64,000 nucleotides of DNA from Rhodocista pekingensis (GTDB lineage: Bacteria; Pseudomonadota; Alphaproteobacteria; Azospirillales; Azospirillaceae), in the NCBI RefSeq assembly GCF_042665545.1, contig NZ_JBHTCM010000010.1, positions 1 to 64,000 of the forward strand, written 5' to 3'. The stretch's first letter is position 1, and each line of letters starts with the position of its first letter. The notes under the pieces are model-generated. The model was not told the origin of the DNA. It saw only the letters and a list, made by a program, of their open reading frames with translations, and ran no database searches. This document shows, one piece after another, positions 24,660 to 36,003 of this stretch. Both the position numbers and the translations under genes were made by a program.

Positions 24660-24804
24660 CGCGGGGCAGGACCGGCAGCGGATGTCGCCTGTCCCTTTTT
24701 TGTCCCGACCGGGCCGGGAATAGGCGACGGGGGCGCGTGTTCGTCGGGATGCAGGTGCGCGGAACGGCGCACTGAAAGAGACCATCCAGACGGAGGAAGA
24801 CCAC

Positions 24805-25431
24805 ATGCGTAAGGAACTGATCGGCGCCGCTTCGGCCGCCGCGCTGCTGGTTTGCGGCACCGCCTGGGCGCAGAGCACGGCGACCCAGCCCGACGACCGG
24901 AGCACGACCACGACGCAGAGCACCACCACCCAGGGCTCGACCTCGCCGGGCACCATGGGCCAGGGCACGACCTCGACCTCGCCGGGCATGACCTCTCCCA
25001 GCACCACCACCCAGGGCTCCACGGCGCAGGGCACGACGTCCGGCAGCACGATGGGCGGCAGCGCGACCGCCGGCCGGACCTCGGCCGAGAAGCTGATGGG
25101 CAAGACCGTCGTGGACGCCTCGGGCGAGGAGCTGGGCGACGTGAAGGACGTCATCATGGACGCCAACACCGGCGAGGCCCGCCAGATCGTCATCTCCAGC
25201 GGCGGCTTCCTGGGCATCGGCGCGAAGGACATCGCCGTGCCGTTCCAGCAGGCCCAGATCCAGCAGGGCAGCGAGGAGATCACCGTCACCGGCCTGACCC
25301 GCAACCAGGTCGAGCAGATGCCGGAGTTCGAGTATGACGAGAACACCGTCTCCCTGAGCCGCGACCGCGGTCAGAGCGAGACGAACAGCACCACGACCAC
25401 CACCCGCTCGGGGTCGGGCAGCGGCCAGTAA
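24805..25431 (+). CDS. Periplasmic PRC-barrel protein with S/T/Q/G-rich linker
   Basis: 208 residues. A signal peptide (about 1-22, cleaved after AWA) is followed by a 70-residue low-complexity segment built from Thr, Ser, Gln and Gly. A PRC-barrel domain then spans about 92-180 (KLMGKTVVDASGEELGDVKDV, IVISSGGFLGIGAKDIAVPF). A second T/S/G-rich tail ends the protein. PRC-barrels occur in RimM and photosynthetic reaction-centre H subunits, and exported versions are common in alphaproteobacteria, often linked to envelope stress; the role here is not known. A strong terminator follows 34 bp after the stop. Confidence 0.85.
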   Translation: MRKELIGAASAAALLVCGTAWAQSTATQPDDRSTTTTQSTTTQGSTSPGTMGQGTTSTSPGMTSPSTTTQGSTAQGTTSGSTMGGSATAGRTSAEKLMGKTVVDASGEELGDVKDVIMDANTGEARQIVISSGGFLGIGAKDIAVPFQQAQIQQGSEEITVTGLTRNQVEQMPEFEYDENTVSLSRDRGQSETNSTTTTTRSGSGSGQ

Positions 25432-25464
25432 CACACCCGCCGCGGAATCCGACCGCGGACATGG

Positions 25465-25497
25465 AAGGCCCCCGGGCAGCCGCCCGGGGGCCTTTTC
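25465..25497 (+). terminator. Rho-independent terminator after PRC-barrel gene
   Basis: A perfect 13-bp GC-rich stem (AAGGCCCCCGGGC with its complement) and a 4-nt loop, followed by a short T-run. It lies between convergent genes and may also end ppdK transcription from the other side. Confidence 0.85.
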
Positions 25498-25623
25498 CTT
25501 GCGCACTCCTTGCCCGCTCCTTGCCCGTGCCCGCGCCCCGACCGCCGTGCAGGCACGCAAGAGGGGCAGGCATGGAAAAGGGGGCTCGGCGGCCCCCCTG
25601 TCCAGATCCGTCCCGCGCGGGGA

Positions 25624-28308
<2,685 letters not shown>

Positions 28309-28343
28309 GGTCCGTACCGATCCTGGTTCAGTGGTGGGGAAAG

Positions 28344-28352
28344 TTATCCACA
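28344..28352 (+). promoter_or_regulatory. Perfect DnaA box upstream of ppdK
   Basis: TTATCCACA is the exact consensus DnaA-binding nonamer, 36 bp ahead of the ppdK start. Only one copy is seen nearby, so it is not an origin. It may be a titration or regulatory site, or chance. Confidence 0.4.
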
Positions 28353-28510
28353 GGATACGCAACACTGCGCAACAGATCGACCGCCCATGTTGCGCCGGCC
28401 GGTGTCGCGCGCATACTCCGACCGGCGGGGGGAACGGACGGAGCCCGTGCGGGGTTCCGACCCCGCCCCGGACCGCCGTGCCGCCCCGCCGGCAGCATCG
28501 TCAAGCATCC

Positions 28511-30655
28511 TCAGCCCTCGATCCGCGAAAAGTCCGCGACGCCGTTCAGCGTGTCGCGGATGCGGGCGAGCAGGCGCAGGCGGTTGGCGCGCAGGACGGC
28601 GTCCGGCGCGTTGACCGTGACCTTGTCGAAGAAGGCGTCCACCGGAGCGCGCAGGGCGGAGAGCCGGCGCATGGCGCCGCCGAAATCCTCCGCCGCCAGC
28701 AGCGGGGCCAGATCGGCGGCGGTAGCGTCCAGCGCCGCGGCCAGCGCGCGCTCCTCCGCCTGCTCCAGCCGGGCGGCATCGATGCCGCCGCCGCTGTAGC
28801 TGACCCCGTCCTTCTTCTCCTCGATGCGCAGGATGTTGGCGGCGCGGCGGTAGGCGACCAGCAGGTTCGCGCCGTCCTCCGACGCCACGAAGCCGGCCAG
28901 CGCGTCCACCCGCTTCAGCAGCAGCACCAGATCGTCCTGCCCACCCAGCCCGAACACGGCGTCGATCAGGTCGTGCCGGACCCCCTTCTCCTTCAGCGCC
29001 ACCTTGAGGCGGTCGGCGAAGAAGGAGAGGAGGTCGGTGCCGACGGTGTCGCCGGCCTGCGCGGGAACGGCGACGGCGGCCCTGCCGAACAGCGGCAGCA
29101 GGCTGGCACGCAGCCCGTTCTCCACGAGCAGCCGGATCACGCCCAGGGCGGCCCGGCGCAGCGCGAAGGGATCACGGCTGCCGGTCGGCTTCTCGTCGAT
29201 GCCGAAGAAGGCGACCAGGGTGTCGATCTTGTCGGCCAGCGCCACGGCCACGGCGACCGGATCGGTGGGCACGCGGTCGGAGGGGCCGAGCGGGCGGTAA
29301 TGGTCGGCGATGGCGTCGGCCACGTCCGCCGGCAGGCCCTGGGCGCGGGCGACATGGCCGCCGAGGATGCCCTGCACCTCCGGGAACTCGCCCACCACGC
29401 CGGTCACGAGGTCGGCCTTGCACAGGCGCGCGGCGATGCGGACCCGCTCCAGCGCGCCGGTGTCGAGGCCGAGGGTGCCGGCGATCTCCACCGCCAGGGC
29501 CTCGATCCGCTCCGTCCGCTCCAGCATGGTGCCGAGCTTCTCGTGGAACTTGATGTCGGCCAGCGCCTCCCGCCGGGTCTCCAGCGGGGTGGCGAGGTCC
29601 TGGTCCCAGAAGAACTTGGCGTCGGAGAGGCGCGCGCGCAGCACCCGTTCATTGCCCGCGACGACGGCGGCACCGCCGTCCACGGTCGGCCGGTTCGCCA
29701 CGACGACGAAGCGCGGGGCAAGCCGACCCTCGGTCGTTTCGAGAGCGAAATAACGCTGATGGGTGCGCATGGAGGTGGTCAGCACCTCCGCCGGCACATC
29801 CATGAACTGCGCGTCGATGCCGCCGACCAGCACGACCGGCCATTCGACCAGCCCCGCCACCTCTTCCAGCAGGCCCGGATCGTCCTTCAGCACCAGCCCC
29901 TCGGCCTCCGCCGCGGCGCGGGCGCCGGCCAGGATGAGCTGCTTGCGCTCCTCCCGGTCCAGGATGACATGGGCGCCGCGCAGCTTCGCCTTGTAGTCCT
30001 CGAACGAGGTGACGGTCAGCGTGCCCGGCGACAGGAAGCGGTGACCCTTCGTTTCGTTACCGTAACGGATGACCCTGGCCGTGGCCTCTCCGGCAAGGCA
30101 GGCGTTGCCCTCCGACGCCTCCGGGTGCGGTTCCATGGTGCCGATGGTCAGCCCGCCGGGCACCACCTGCCCGTCGAACAGCGCGACGATGCCGTGCAGC
30201 GGGCGCACCCAGCGGAACTGGTTCGCCCCCCAGCGCATGGATTTCGGCCAGGGCAGCTCCCGGATAGCGCCGTCGATCAGGGCCGGCAGCGCGTCGATGG
30301 TGGCCCCGCCCGGCTTCTCGATCACCGCGAAATAGAACACGCCCTTGCCGGTGTCGCGTTGTTCCGCCTGCGAAATGTCCGTCAGGCCGGCGGCGCGGAG
30401 GAAGCCCTGGAGGGCCTGCTCGGGGCTGCCGACGCGGGGGCCCTTGCGTTCCTCCCGCACATCGGCCTGCCGGGTCGGGATGCCCTCCACCGCCAGCGCG
30501 ATACGGCGCGGCGTGGTGTGGACCTCGGCCCGCTGGAACTGGATGCCGGCGGCGGCCAGCCGGTCGGTGACGAGGCGCTTGAAGTCCTCCCCGGCGCGCA
30601 CCTGCATGCGGGCGGGGATTTCCTCCATGAAGAGTTCGATCAGCAGCTCGGCCAT
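28511..30655 (-). CDS. glyS: Glycyl-tRNA synthetase beta subunit
   Basis: 714 residues. It is the tRNA-binding subunit of the bacterial alpha2-beta2 type glycyl-tRNA synthetase. The N terminus MAELLIELFMEEIPARM and the internal segments RWVRPLHGIVALFD and AAIADHYRPLGP-like region (residues around 455) are typical, with a DALR-type anticodon-binding end. It begins 3 bp after the glyQ stop, so the two subunits are translated together. Confidence 0.97.
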   Translation of the reverse strand: MAELLIELFMEEIPARMQVRAGEDFKRLVTDRLAAAGIQFQRAEVHTTPRRIALAVEGIPTRQADVREERKGPRVGSPEQALQGFLRAAGLTDISQAEQRDTGKGVFYFAVIEKPGGATIDALPALIDGAIRELPWPKSMRWGANQFRWVRPLHGIVALFDGQVVPGGLTIGTMEPHPEASEGNACLAGEATARVIRYGNETKGHRFLSPGTLTVTSFEDYKAKLRGAHVILDREERKQLILAGARAAAEAEGLVLKDDPGLLEEVAGLVEWPVVLVGGIDAQFMDVPAEVLTTSMRTHQRYFALETTEGRLAPRFVVVANRPTVDGGAAVVAGNERVLRARLSDAKFFWDQDLATPLETRREALADIKFHEKLGTMLERTERIEALAVEIAGTLGLDTGALERVRIAARLCKADLVTGVVGEFPEVQGILGGHVARAQGLPADVADAIADHYRPLGPSDRVPTDPVAVAVALADKIDTLVAFFGIDEKPTGSRDPFALRRAALGVIRLLVENGLRASLLPLFGRAAVAVPAQAGDTVGTDLLSFFADRLKVALKEKGVRHDLIDAVFGLGGQDDLVLLLKRVDALAGFVASEDGANLLVAYRRAANILRIEEKKDGVSYSGGGIDAARLEQAEERALAAALDATAADLAPLLAAEDFGGAMRRLSALRAPVDAFFDKVTVNAPDAVLRANRLRLLARIRDTLNGVADFSRIEG

Positions 30656-30658
30656 GGG

Positions 30659-31558
30659 TCAGGCGGCCTTCGTCCGGGACGTGCGGTAGGCATCCGCGAG
30701 CCATGCCTCGCAGCAGCGGCGGGCCATGTCGCGGACACGCAGGATGTAGCTCTGGCGCTCCACGACGGAGATCACGCCGCGCGCGTCCAGCAGGTTGAAG
30801 CGGTGGCTGGCCTTGATGCACTGGTCGTAGGCCGGCAGCGCCAGCCCCTTCTCCAGCAGCGCCCGGCACTCCGTCTCCGCGTCCTGGAAGTGGCGGAACA
30901 GCATCGCGGTGTCGGCGTATTCGAAGTTATGGGCGCTGTATTCGATCTCCGCCCGCTTGAACACGTCGCCGTACTTCACGCCGTGGTCGTTGAAGGCGAG
31001 GTCGTAGACGTTCTCCACGCCCTGGAGATACATGCACAGCCGCTCCAGCCCGTAGGTCAGTTCGGCCGCCACGGGATCGCACTCGATGCCGCCGACCTGC
31101 TGGAAGTAGGTGAACTGCGTCACCTCCATGCCGTCGCACCAGACCTCCCAGCCCAGGCCCCAGGCGCCCAGCGTCGGGCTCTCCCAGTCATCCTCGACGA
31201 AGCGGATGTCGTGCAGGTCAGGGTCGATGCCGATGGTCCGCAGGGACTCCAGGTAAAGCTCCTGGATGTCCGCCGGCGACGGCTTCATCATCACCTGGAA
31301 CTGGTAGTAGTGCTGCAAGCGGTTCGGGTTCTCGCCGTAGCGGCCGTCCTTCGGCCGGCGCGAGGGCTGCACATAGGCCGCGTTCCAGGGATCGGGACCC
31401 AGCGCGCGCAGGGTGGTGGCCGGATGGAAGGTCCCCGCCCCCACTTCCATGTCGTAGGGCTGGAGGATCAGGCAGCCCTGGCGGGACCAGAACTGCTGAA
31501 GAGTGAGGATGAGCCCCTGGAAACTGAGGGGTTTCCTGCCGTCGCCGGTGGCCGCCAT
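30659..31558 (-). CDS. glyQ: Glycyl-tRNA synthetase alpha subunit
   Basis: 299 residues, the catalytic subunit that forms glycyl-adenylate (class II synthetase core). Signature segments are LILTLQQFWSRQGCLILQPY near the N terminus, GAGTFHPATTLRALGP, the YVQPSRRPKDGRYGENPNRL stretch and QVMMKPSP. The ATG at 31558 (MAATGDGRKPLSFQG) is chosen over an upstream in-frame start because family proteins begin close to the LSFQ motif. It forms an operon with glyS, and a small Zn-ribbon gene lies upstream. Confidence 0.97.
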   Translation of the reverse strand: MAATGDGRKPLSFQGLILTLQQFWSRQGCLILQPYDMEVGAGTFHPATTLRALGPDPWNAAYVQPSRRPKDGRYGENPNRLQHYYQFQVMMKPSPADIQELYLESLRTIGIDPDLHDIRFVEDDWESPTLGAWGLGWEVWCDGMEVTQFTYFQQVGGIECDPVAAELTYGLERLCMYLQGVENVYDLAFNDHGVKYGDVFKRAEIEYSAHNFEYADTAMLFRHFQDAETECRALLEKGLALPAYDQCIKASHRFNLLDARGVISVVERQSYILRVRDMARRCCEAWLADAYRTSRTKAA

Positions 31559-31719
31559 GCCTGGTGCTTTTAGTTTTCGTTGCGGTGCGGCGCACCTTAG
31601 TGGCCGCAACCGACGGAATCAAGGCAGGGCCAGGAAAGGCCGGGGCGCGCTCCCGGCATGCGCGCCCGGACAGGCGCTGGGGGAACCTGCGCGCCCGGAC
31701 CGGTGAAGGCGGACCCGCG

Positions 31720-31986
31720 TCAGCCGCGGCGCGGGCAGCCGGGCCGGCCGCAGGCGCCCGTGCCTTCCGCCACATAGACGCCGCAGACGGGGCATTCCAC
31801 CACGTCCTCCGTCACCGGAGCGGACGGGGAGCCGCGGCCCCGCCGGGACGGACGCTCCGGCCGGTCGCGCCCCTGCTCGCGCAGCAGCCCGTCGCGCCGG
31901 CGCTGGAGCGCCGTCACCAGCTTGAAGCCGTACCAGACGGCGGCGACCAGGGCCGCGAGGGTGAGGAGCTTGGCGAAGGAGAGCAT
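31720..31986 (-). CDS. Small membrane protein with C-terminal zinc ribbon
   Basis: 88 residues. One N-terminal membrane helix (about 4-24, FAKLLTLAALVAAVWYGFKLV) is followed by a basic linker and a four-cysteine ribbon, VECPVCGVYVAEGTGACGRPGC. Similar short proteins lie next to glyQ in related alphaproteobacteria. The ATG at 31986 starts directly at the membrane helix. The gene points toward glyQ, about 160 bp away. Function is unknown. Confidence 0.75.
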   Translation of the reverse strand: MLSFAKLLTLAALVAAVWYGFKLVTALQRRRDGLLREQGRDRPERPSRRGRGSPSAPVTEDVVECPVCGVYVAEGTGACGRPGCPRRG

Positions 31987-32096
31987 GGGCGAAGACCGGA
32001 ATGGAGCGAACAGGGCGGAGGGAACGGCGGCGGGCCAGACTTGGGGACGACGCGCCGTAGCGCAAGACGGAAAGTCGGGGCCGGCGGACACCGGCC

Positions 32097-32163
32097 CCTG
32101 TGCGCCCCCCCTGCGCGTCCCCCCTGTGTGCGCCTTCCTGTGTGCGCCCTCCTGTGCGCGGCC
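32097..32163. repeat. Imperfect tandem minisatellite, 13-14 bp unit, five copies
   Basis: Units resemble CCTGTGTGCGCCYT. CTG recurs at 32098, 32111, 32124, 32138 and 32152. It occupies part of the 211-bp space between the M28 peptidase and the Zn-ribbon gene. Confidence 0.75.
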
Positions 32164-32197
32164 CTGCCGTTCCCGGTGCCGCCCTTGCCCCGGCCGC

Positions 32198-33670
32198 TTA
32201 TTCCGGCTGGAGCGGCGTCGGCCGGAAGCTGCCGCGACCTTCCGCCGCCAGCCAGCCGAAGGTGGCGAAGGCGGCCGTGCTCTGCGCCAGCTTCTTCGGG
32301 TCCACCTTGTCCAGCGTGTCGTCGGGCGTGTGGTGGACATCGAAATAGTCCGATCCGTCCTGGGCGAGGCTGACCACCGGCACGCCCAGCCGGCGCAACG
32401 GCCCCATGTCCGGCCCGCCCGAGGCGTTGTTCGGGCCGGGCAGAACGCCGATGGGAGCCAGCGCCGCCTGGATCGCGTCCCCCGCGGCCTTGCCCTCCGG
32501 GGAGAAGAAGGTGGCGAAGCGGTAGACCGGGCCGGCGCCGAAATCGGCCTCCGTGCCGACGACATGGTTCGCCAGCTCGGCCTTGTGCGCCTCGGCATAG
32601 GCCTTGGCGCCGACCAGCCCGACCTCCTCCGCCGCGAACAGGACGATGCGCAGGGTGCGGCGCGGCTTCTGCGGCAGCTCCCCGATCAGCTTGGCCGCCC
32701 CCATGACGATGCCGACGCCGGCCCCGTCGTCGATGGCGCCGGTGCCGAGATCCCAGCTGTCCAGATGCGCGCCGAGCAGGACGATCTCCTCCGGCGCCTC
32801 GCGGCCGGGGATCTCCCCGATCACGTTGTGGCTGGTCACCTGCCCCGGCAGGGTCGGAGTCAGCTCCAGCCGGATGCGGACCGGGCCCAGCTTCAGCAGC
32901 CGTTCGAGCTGGTCGGCGTCGGGGTTGGAGACGGCCGCCGCCGGCAGCGGCGGCAGCCCGCCCTCAATGCTGATCATGCCGGTATGGGCCAGCCGGTGCG
33001 ACTCCGTGCCGATGGAGCGGATGATGAGGCCGACCGCCCCCTTCTTCGCGGCTTCCGCCGGCCCGCGGGAGCGCGCCACCACGGCGGCGCCGTAGCCCGC
33101 CCCGTCCTGGGTGCGGACGGTGCGGCCGGAGATGAAGGCGATCTTGCCCTCCAGGCTGCCCGGCAGGGCGGCGCGCAGATCGGCGAAGCTGTCGAACTGC
33201 ACGATCTCGGCCGTGATGCCGCCCGGCGGCGTGGCCGCGCTGTAGCCCAGGGCGGTGACGACCAGCGGCTGCGGCGCGGGCGCCAGCACCTCCGCCTTCT
33301 CCCCGCCGCGCAGCCAGCCGACCACCGGCACCTCCTCGGTGCGGACGTTCTTCAGGCCGATGTCCTTCATGGCCTGCACCGCCCAGGCCACGGCCGCGCG
33401 GTCGCCCGGCGTGCCGGGCAGGCGCGGGCCGACCCGGGTGGTCAGCGATTCGACGAGCGCATAGGAGGTGGGATCGGTGAGCGCCTTCTGCTGAAGCCCG
33501 CGGGCGATGGCGATGGCCGACTCCGGAATGCTGGCGGGTTCCACCGCCGCCAGGCCCGAGGGCGCCGAAGCGGTGGGCGCCGGCTGCTGGGCGAGCGCAC
33601 CGCCCGCCATCGCCCCCCCGATGAAGACGGTCCCCAGGACCGCCGCCAAGACCTGCCGCGCTGTCGCCAT
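32198..33670 (-). CDS. Exported M28-family metallopeptidase
   Basis: 490 residues. A signal peptide (about 1-28, MATARQVLAAVLGTVFIGGA to ALA) sends it to the periplasm. A protease-associated (PA) region occupies roughly 140-260, and the M28 di-zinc catalytic domain follows: AHLDSWDLGTGAIDDGAG (zinc His/Asp), FAAEEVGLVG (catalytic Glu pair) and HHTPDDTLDKVD (last zinc His). The layout matches carboxypeptidase Q-like aminopeptidases. The stop is followed by the minisatellite. It is monocistronic as far as can be seen. Confidence 0.9.
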   Translation of the reverse strand: MATARQVLAAVLGTVFIGGAMAGGALAQQPAPTASAPSGLAAVEPASIPESAIAIARGLQQKALTDPTSYALVESLTTRVGPRLPGTPGDRAAVAWAVQAMKDIGLKNVRTEEVPVVGWLRGGEKAEVLAPAPQPLVVTALGYSAATPPGGITAEIVQFDSFADLRAALPGSLEGKIAFISGRTVRTQDGAGYGAAVVARSRGPAEAAKKGAVGLIIRSIGTESHRLAHTGMISIEGGLPPLPAAAVSNPDADQLERLLKLGPVRIRLELTPTLPGQVTSHNVIGEIPGREAPEEIVLLGAHLDSWDLGTGAIDDGAGVGIVMGAAKLIGELPQKPRRTLRIVLFAAEEVGLVGAKAYAEAHKAELANHVVGTEADFGAGPVYRFATFFSPEGKAAGDAIQAALAPIGVLPGPNNASGGPDMGPLRRLGVPVVSLAQDGSDYFDVHHTPDDTLDKVDPKKLAQSTAAFATFGWLAAEGRGSFRPTPLQPE

Positions 33671-33826
33671 TGCCCTGTTCCTTGTTCCCTGTTCATTGCG
33701 CACAGGGTCCTATGCCCTGCGAGGGGCGGAGGCTAGCGCGCTTCCGCCGCGACGGGAAGCGTGCCGCGTGCGCCGCGGCAGGGCTTCACCGCGGTGCGGC
33801 AGGGACCGACGGAGCGGGGACGGACG

Positions 33827-34702
33827 TCAGAGGCCGTAGCGCTGCCAGAGCGCCCGCTCCTCCGCCGCGGCGAGCAGGCCGGCCGCGATGCCGGCGCCGA
33901 GATCGGCCGACCCCGGCAGGCCGGCGATGCGGGACTCGCCGCCGCCCAGGCGCTGGACCAGGGACCGGCGCTGGCCGACCATGCGGATCTTCACGTCCGT
34001 GCCGTAACGCTCGCGCAGCACGGTGCGGGCATCGCCCAGCCGGTCCACCAGCCCGAGCGTGAGGCCGCGCGTGCCGGTCCAGAACTCGCCGGTGAAGAGC
34101 TCCGCCTCCGGCACCGTCAGCTTCGGGCCGCGGCGGCGGCGCACCCAGTCCTTGAAGGACTCGTGGACCTCCTCCTGGAGGGACTTCAGGCGCTCCACAT
34201 CCTCGGCCCGCTCCGGCTGGAAGGGGTCGAGCATGTTCTTGTTGGTGCCCGAGGTGTGGACCCGCCGCTCGATCCCCAGCCGGCGCAGCGCCTCGGGAAA
34301 GCCGAAACCGCGGGAAACGACGCCGATGGAGCCGACGACGGAGCTGGCATCGGCCACGATCTCGTCCGCGGCGCAGGCCAGCCAGTAGCCGCCGGACGCC
34401 GCCACATCCTCCACGAAGGCGATGACGGGCAGCTTCTTCTCGTCCGCCAGCGCCCGGATTCGGCCGCCGATCAGGGCCGACTGCACCGGCGAACCGCCGG
34501 GAGAATTGATGATGAGCGCGACGGCGACCTGGTCCCTGGGGGCGAAGGCGCGCTCCAGCAGGGGGGCGGTGGCGGCAATGGTCAGTCCCGGGCGGAATCC
34601 GCCCACGCCCCCGATGATGCCGGAGAGGCGGACGACGGAGACGATGGGGGGCGGGGTCTGGCCGAGCAGGCGGCGGAGGCGGCGGATCAGCATGGTGGCC
34701 AT
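33827..34702 (-). CDS. S49-family serine peptidase (SppA/SohB-like)
   Basis: 291 residues of the ClpP/crotonase-type S49 fold, the short single-domain form of signal peptide peptidase. The nucleophile is in AFVEDVAASGGYWLACAADE (Ser near 104), preceded by LIINSPGGSP. The catalytic lysine is probably in TSGTNKNMLDPF (near 158). The N terminus is basic and weakly hydrophobic, so membrane anchoring is uncertain. It lies 15 bp downstream of the DUF2007-methyltransferase gene in the same direction. It is probably involved in degrading signal peptides or membrane-linked peptides. Confidence 0.88.
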   Translation of the reverse strand: MATMLIRRLRRLLGQTPPPIVSVVRLSGIIGGVGGFRPGLTIAATAPLLERAFAPRDQVAVALIINSPGGSPVQSALIGGRIRALADEKKLPVIAFVEDVAASGGYWLACAADEIVADASSVVGSIGVVSRGFGFPEALRRLGIERRVHTSGTNKNMLDPFQPERAEDVERLKSLQEEVHESFKDWVRRRRGPKLTVPEAELFTGEFWTGTRGLTLGLVDRLGDARTVLRERYGTDVKIRMVGQRRSLVQRLGGGESRIAGLPGSADLGAGIAAGLLAAAEERALWQRYGL

Positions 34703-34717
34703 ATGGGAAGGCAGGGC

Positions 34718-35734
34718 CTACAGCTCCAGGGGGGCGGCGTGCAGCAGCACGTCGTCCGCCGCCGGGGTGAAACGCCCCTCCGCCCCGTGCAGCACGAGCC
34801 CGGACGCCAGCCTGAGCGGGCCGCGGCCGTCGCGCACGGCGTGGACGAGCACCCGCTTCGCCGGCTGCCCGGCCCGCGGCCAGAGCGGAAAGACGACGAT
34901 GCCGCCGAAACGGCCGTGCAGGGCGGCCAGGATGGCGTCCAGCCGGTCGGCCCGGTGGACGAGCGTCAGGGTGCCGCGGCCCTTGAGGTGGCGCAGGGCC
35001 GCCCGCACCCAGTCGGCCAGGGTCGCCTCCCCCTCCCCGTGGCTGGCGGCCTTGCCGGGCGCGGGCGACGGCGTATGGCGGCCCGCCTCGTAGAAGGGCG
35101 GATTCATCAGCACCCGGTCGAATCCGTTCAGCGGCAGGCCCGGGGGCGGTGTCCGCAGGTCGCCCTCCAGCACGGCGATCCGGTCCTGCCAGCCGTTCAG
35201 GGCGACGCCCTGCCGCAGGGCCGCCGCCGCCTCCGGCTGCCGCTCCAGCGCCGTCAGGCGGCAGCCGGGCACGCGCGCCGCAAGGCAGAGGGTGGCGGCG
35301 CCGGCCCCGGCACCCAGCTCCAGCACCGCCTCGCCGTCCCGCGCGGGGACCGCGGCGGCCAGCAGCACCGGGTCGATGGCGGCGCGATAGCCGCGGTGCG
35401 GTTGCAGCAGCCGCACCCGGCCGCCCAGCAGCGCCTCCTCCGCCCAGCCGTCCAGCGTGGCCGCCATGTCACCGTCCGTCATCGTCCCGCCCGCTCCCGT
35501 CAGCCCCCTCCCGTCAGCCCTGGCCGCCGTGCCGATCCCGGCGGCGCACAGCAGGTTCCGCGCCGCGCCGATGTCCGGGTCCGCGACCATGATCCGGCGC
35601 GGGATGGCGCCGATCGAGCCTTCCATGCCGGCCGTGAAATCGTCGAGCACGAGCGCGTCGATGCCGGCATCGGCCAGGAGGGCGCGGACGAAGGAGATCT
35701 CGACCGCGTCGTTGCTCGCCAGAAGCACCTTCAT
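34718..35734 (-). CDS. DUF2007 domain fused to TrmN6-type methyltransferase
   Basis: One uninterrupted frame of 338 codons. Residues 1-67 match DUF2007, the 'putative signal transducing' ferredoxin-like domain (FVRALLADAGIDALVLDD, EGSIGAIPRRIMVADPD). Residues about 85-338 are a class I SAM methyltransferase related to tRNA1(Val) A37 N6-methyltransferase, with AVLELGAGAGAATLCLA (SAM loop) and the adenine-N6 motif MNPPF. In relatives the two parts are usually neighbouring genes, so this is a fusion or a coupled pair. An internal ATG at 35482 could start the methyltransferase alone. Followed 15 bp later by the S49 peptidase gene. Confidence 0.8.
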   Translation of the reverse strand: MKVLLASNDAVEISFVRALLADAGIDALVLDDFTAGMEGSIGAIPRRIMVADPDIGAARNLLCAAGIGTAARADGRGLTGAGGTMTDGDMAATLDGWAEEALLGGRVRLLQPHRGYRAAIDPVLLAAAVPARDGEAVLELGAGAGAATLCLAARVPGCRLTALERQPEAAAALRQGVALNGWQDRIAVLEGDLRTPPPGLPLNGFDRVLMNPPFYEAGRHTPSPAPGKAASHGEGEATLADWVRAALRHLKGRGTLTLVHRADRLDAILAALHGRFGGIVVFPLWPRAGQPAKRVLVHAVRDGRGPLRLASGLVLHGAEGRFTPAADDVLLHAAPLEL

Positions 35735-35886
35735 GCCACCCCGTTCCCGGCCGTGCGGCGGCCGTGCCGGCTGTGATGTGCGTCACTGCGACCGAGCCCG
35801 TCCCTGCGGCGAAGGATGGACGGATGGTTACCGTGGAATTGCGGAGACCGGCGCGAAAGGTTATGCGACGCTTCGCCCGGCGGCCC

Positions 35887-35914
35887 TTGACCCCTCGGGA
35901 CCGGAGATTATGCT
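35887..35914 (+). promoter_or_regulatory. Candidate sigma-70 promoter of the polyprenyl synthase gene
   Basis: TTGACC (35887-35892), a 16-bp spacer and TATGCT (35909-35914), about 90 bp before the start codon. Confidence 0.5.
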
Positions 35915-36003
35915 CGCGGACACAGTCCGGGCCGTCAACGGACACCGCTGTAACACGTCCCGTCGTCGCGTTTAACGCAGTAGAACAACAGGAGTATCCG
36001 GCA

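Noticed and set aside
22014..25346. An 1110-codon minus-strand frame opposite the HAMP and PRC-barrel genes
   Set aside because: Same shadow effect; no ribosome site or domain, while the plus strand has signal peptides and motifs.
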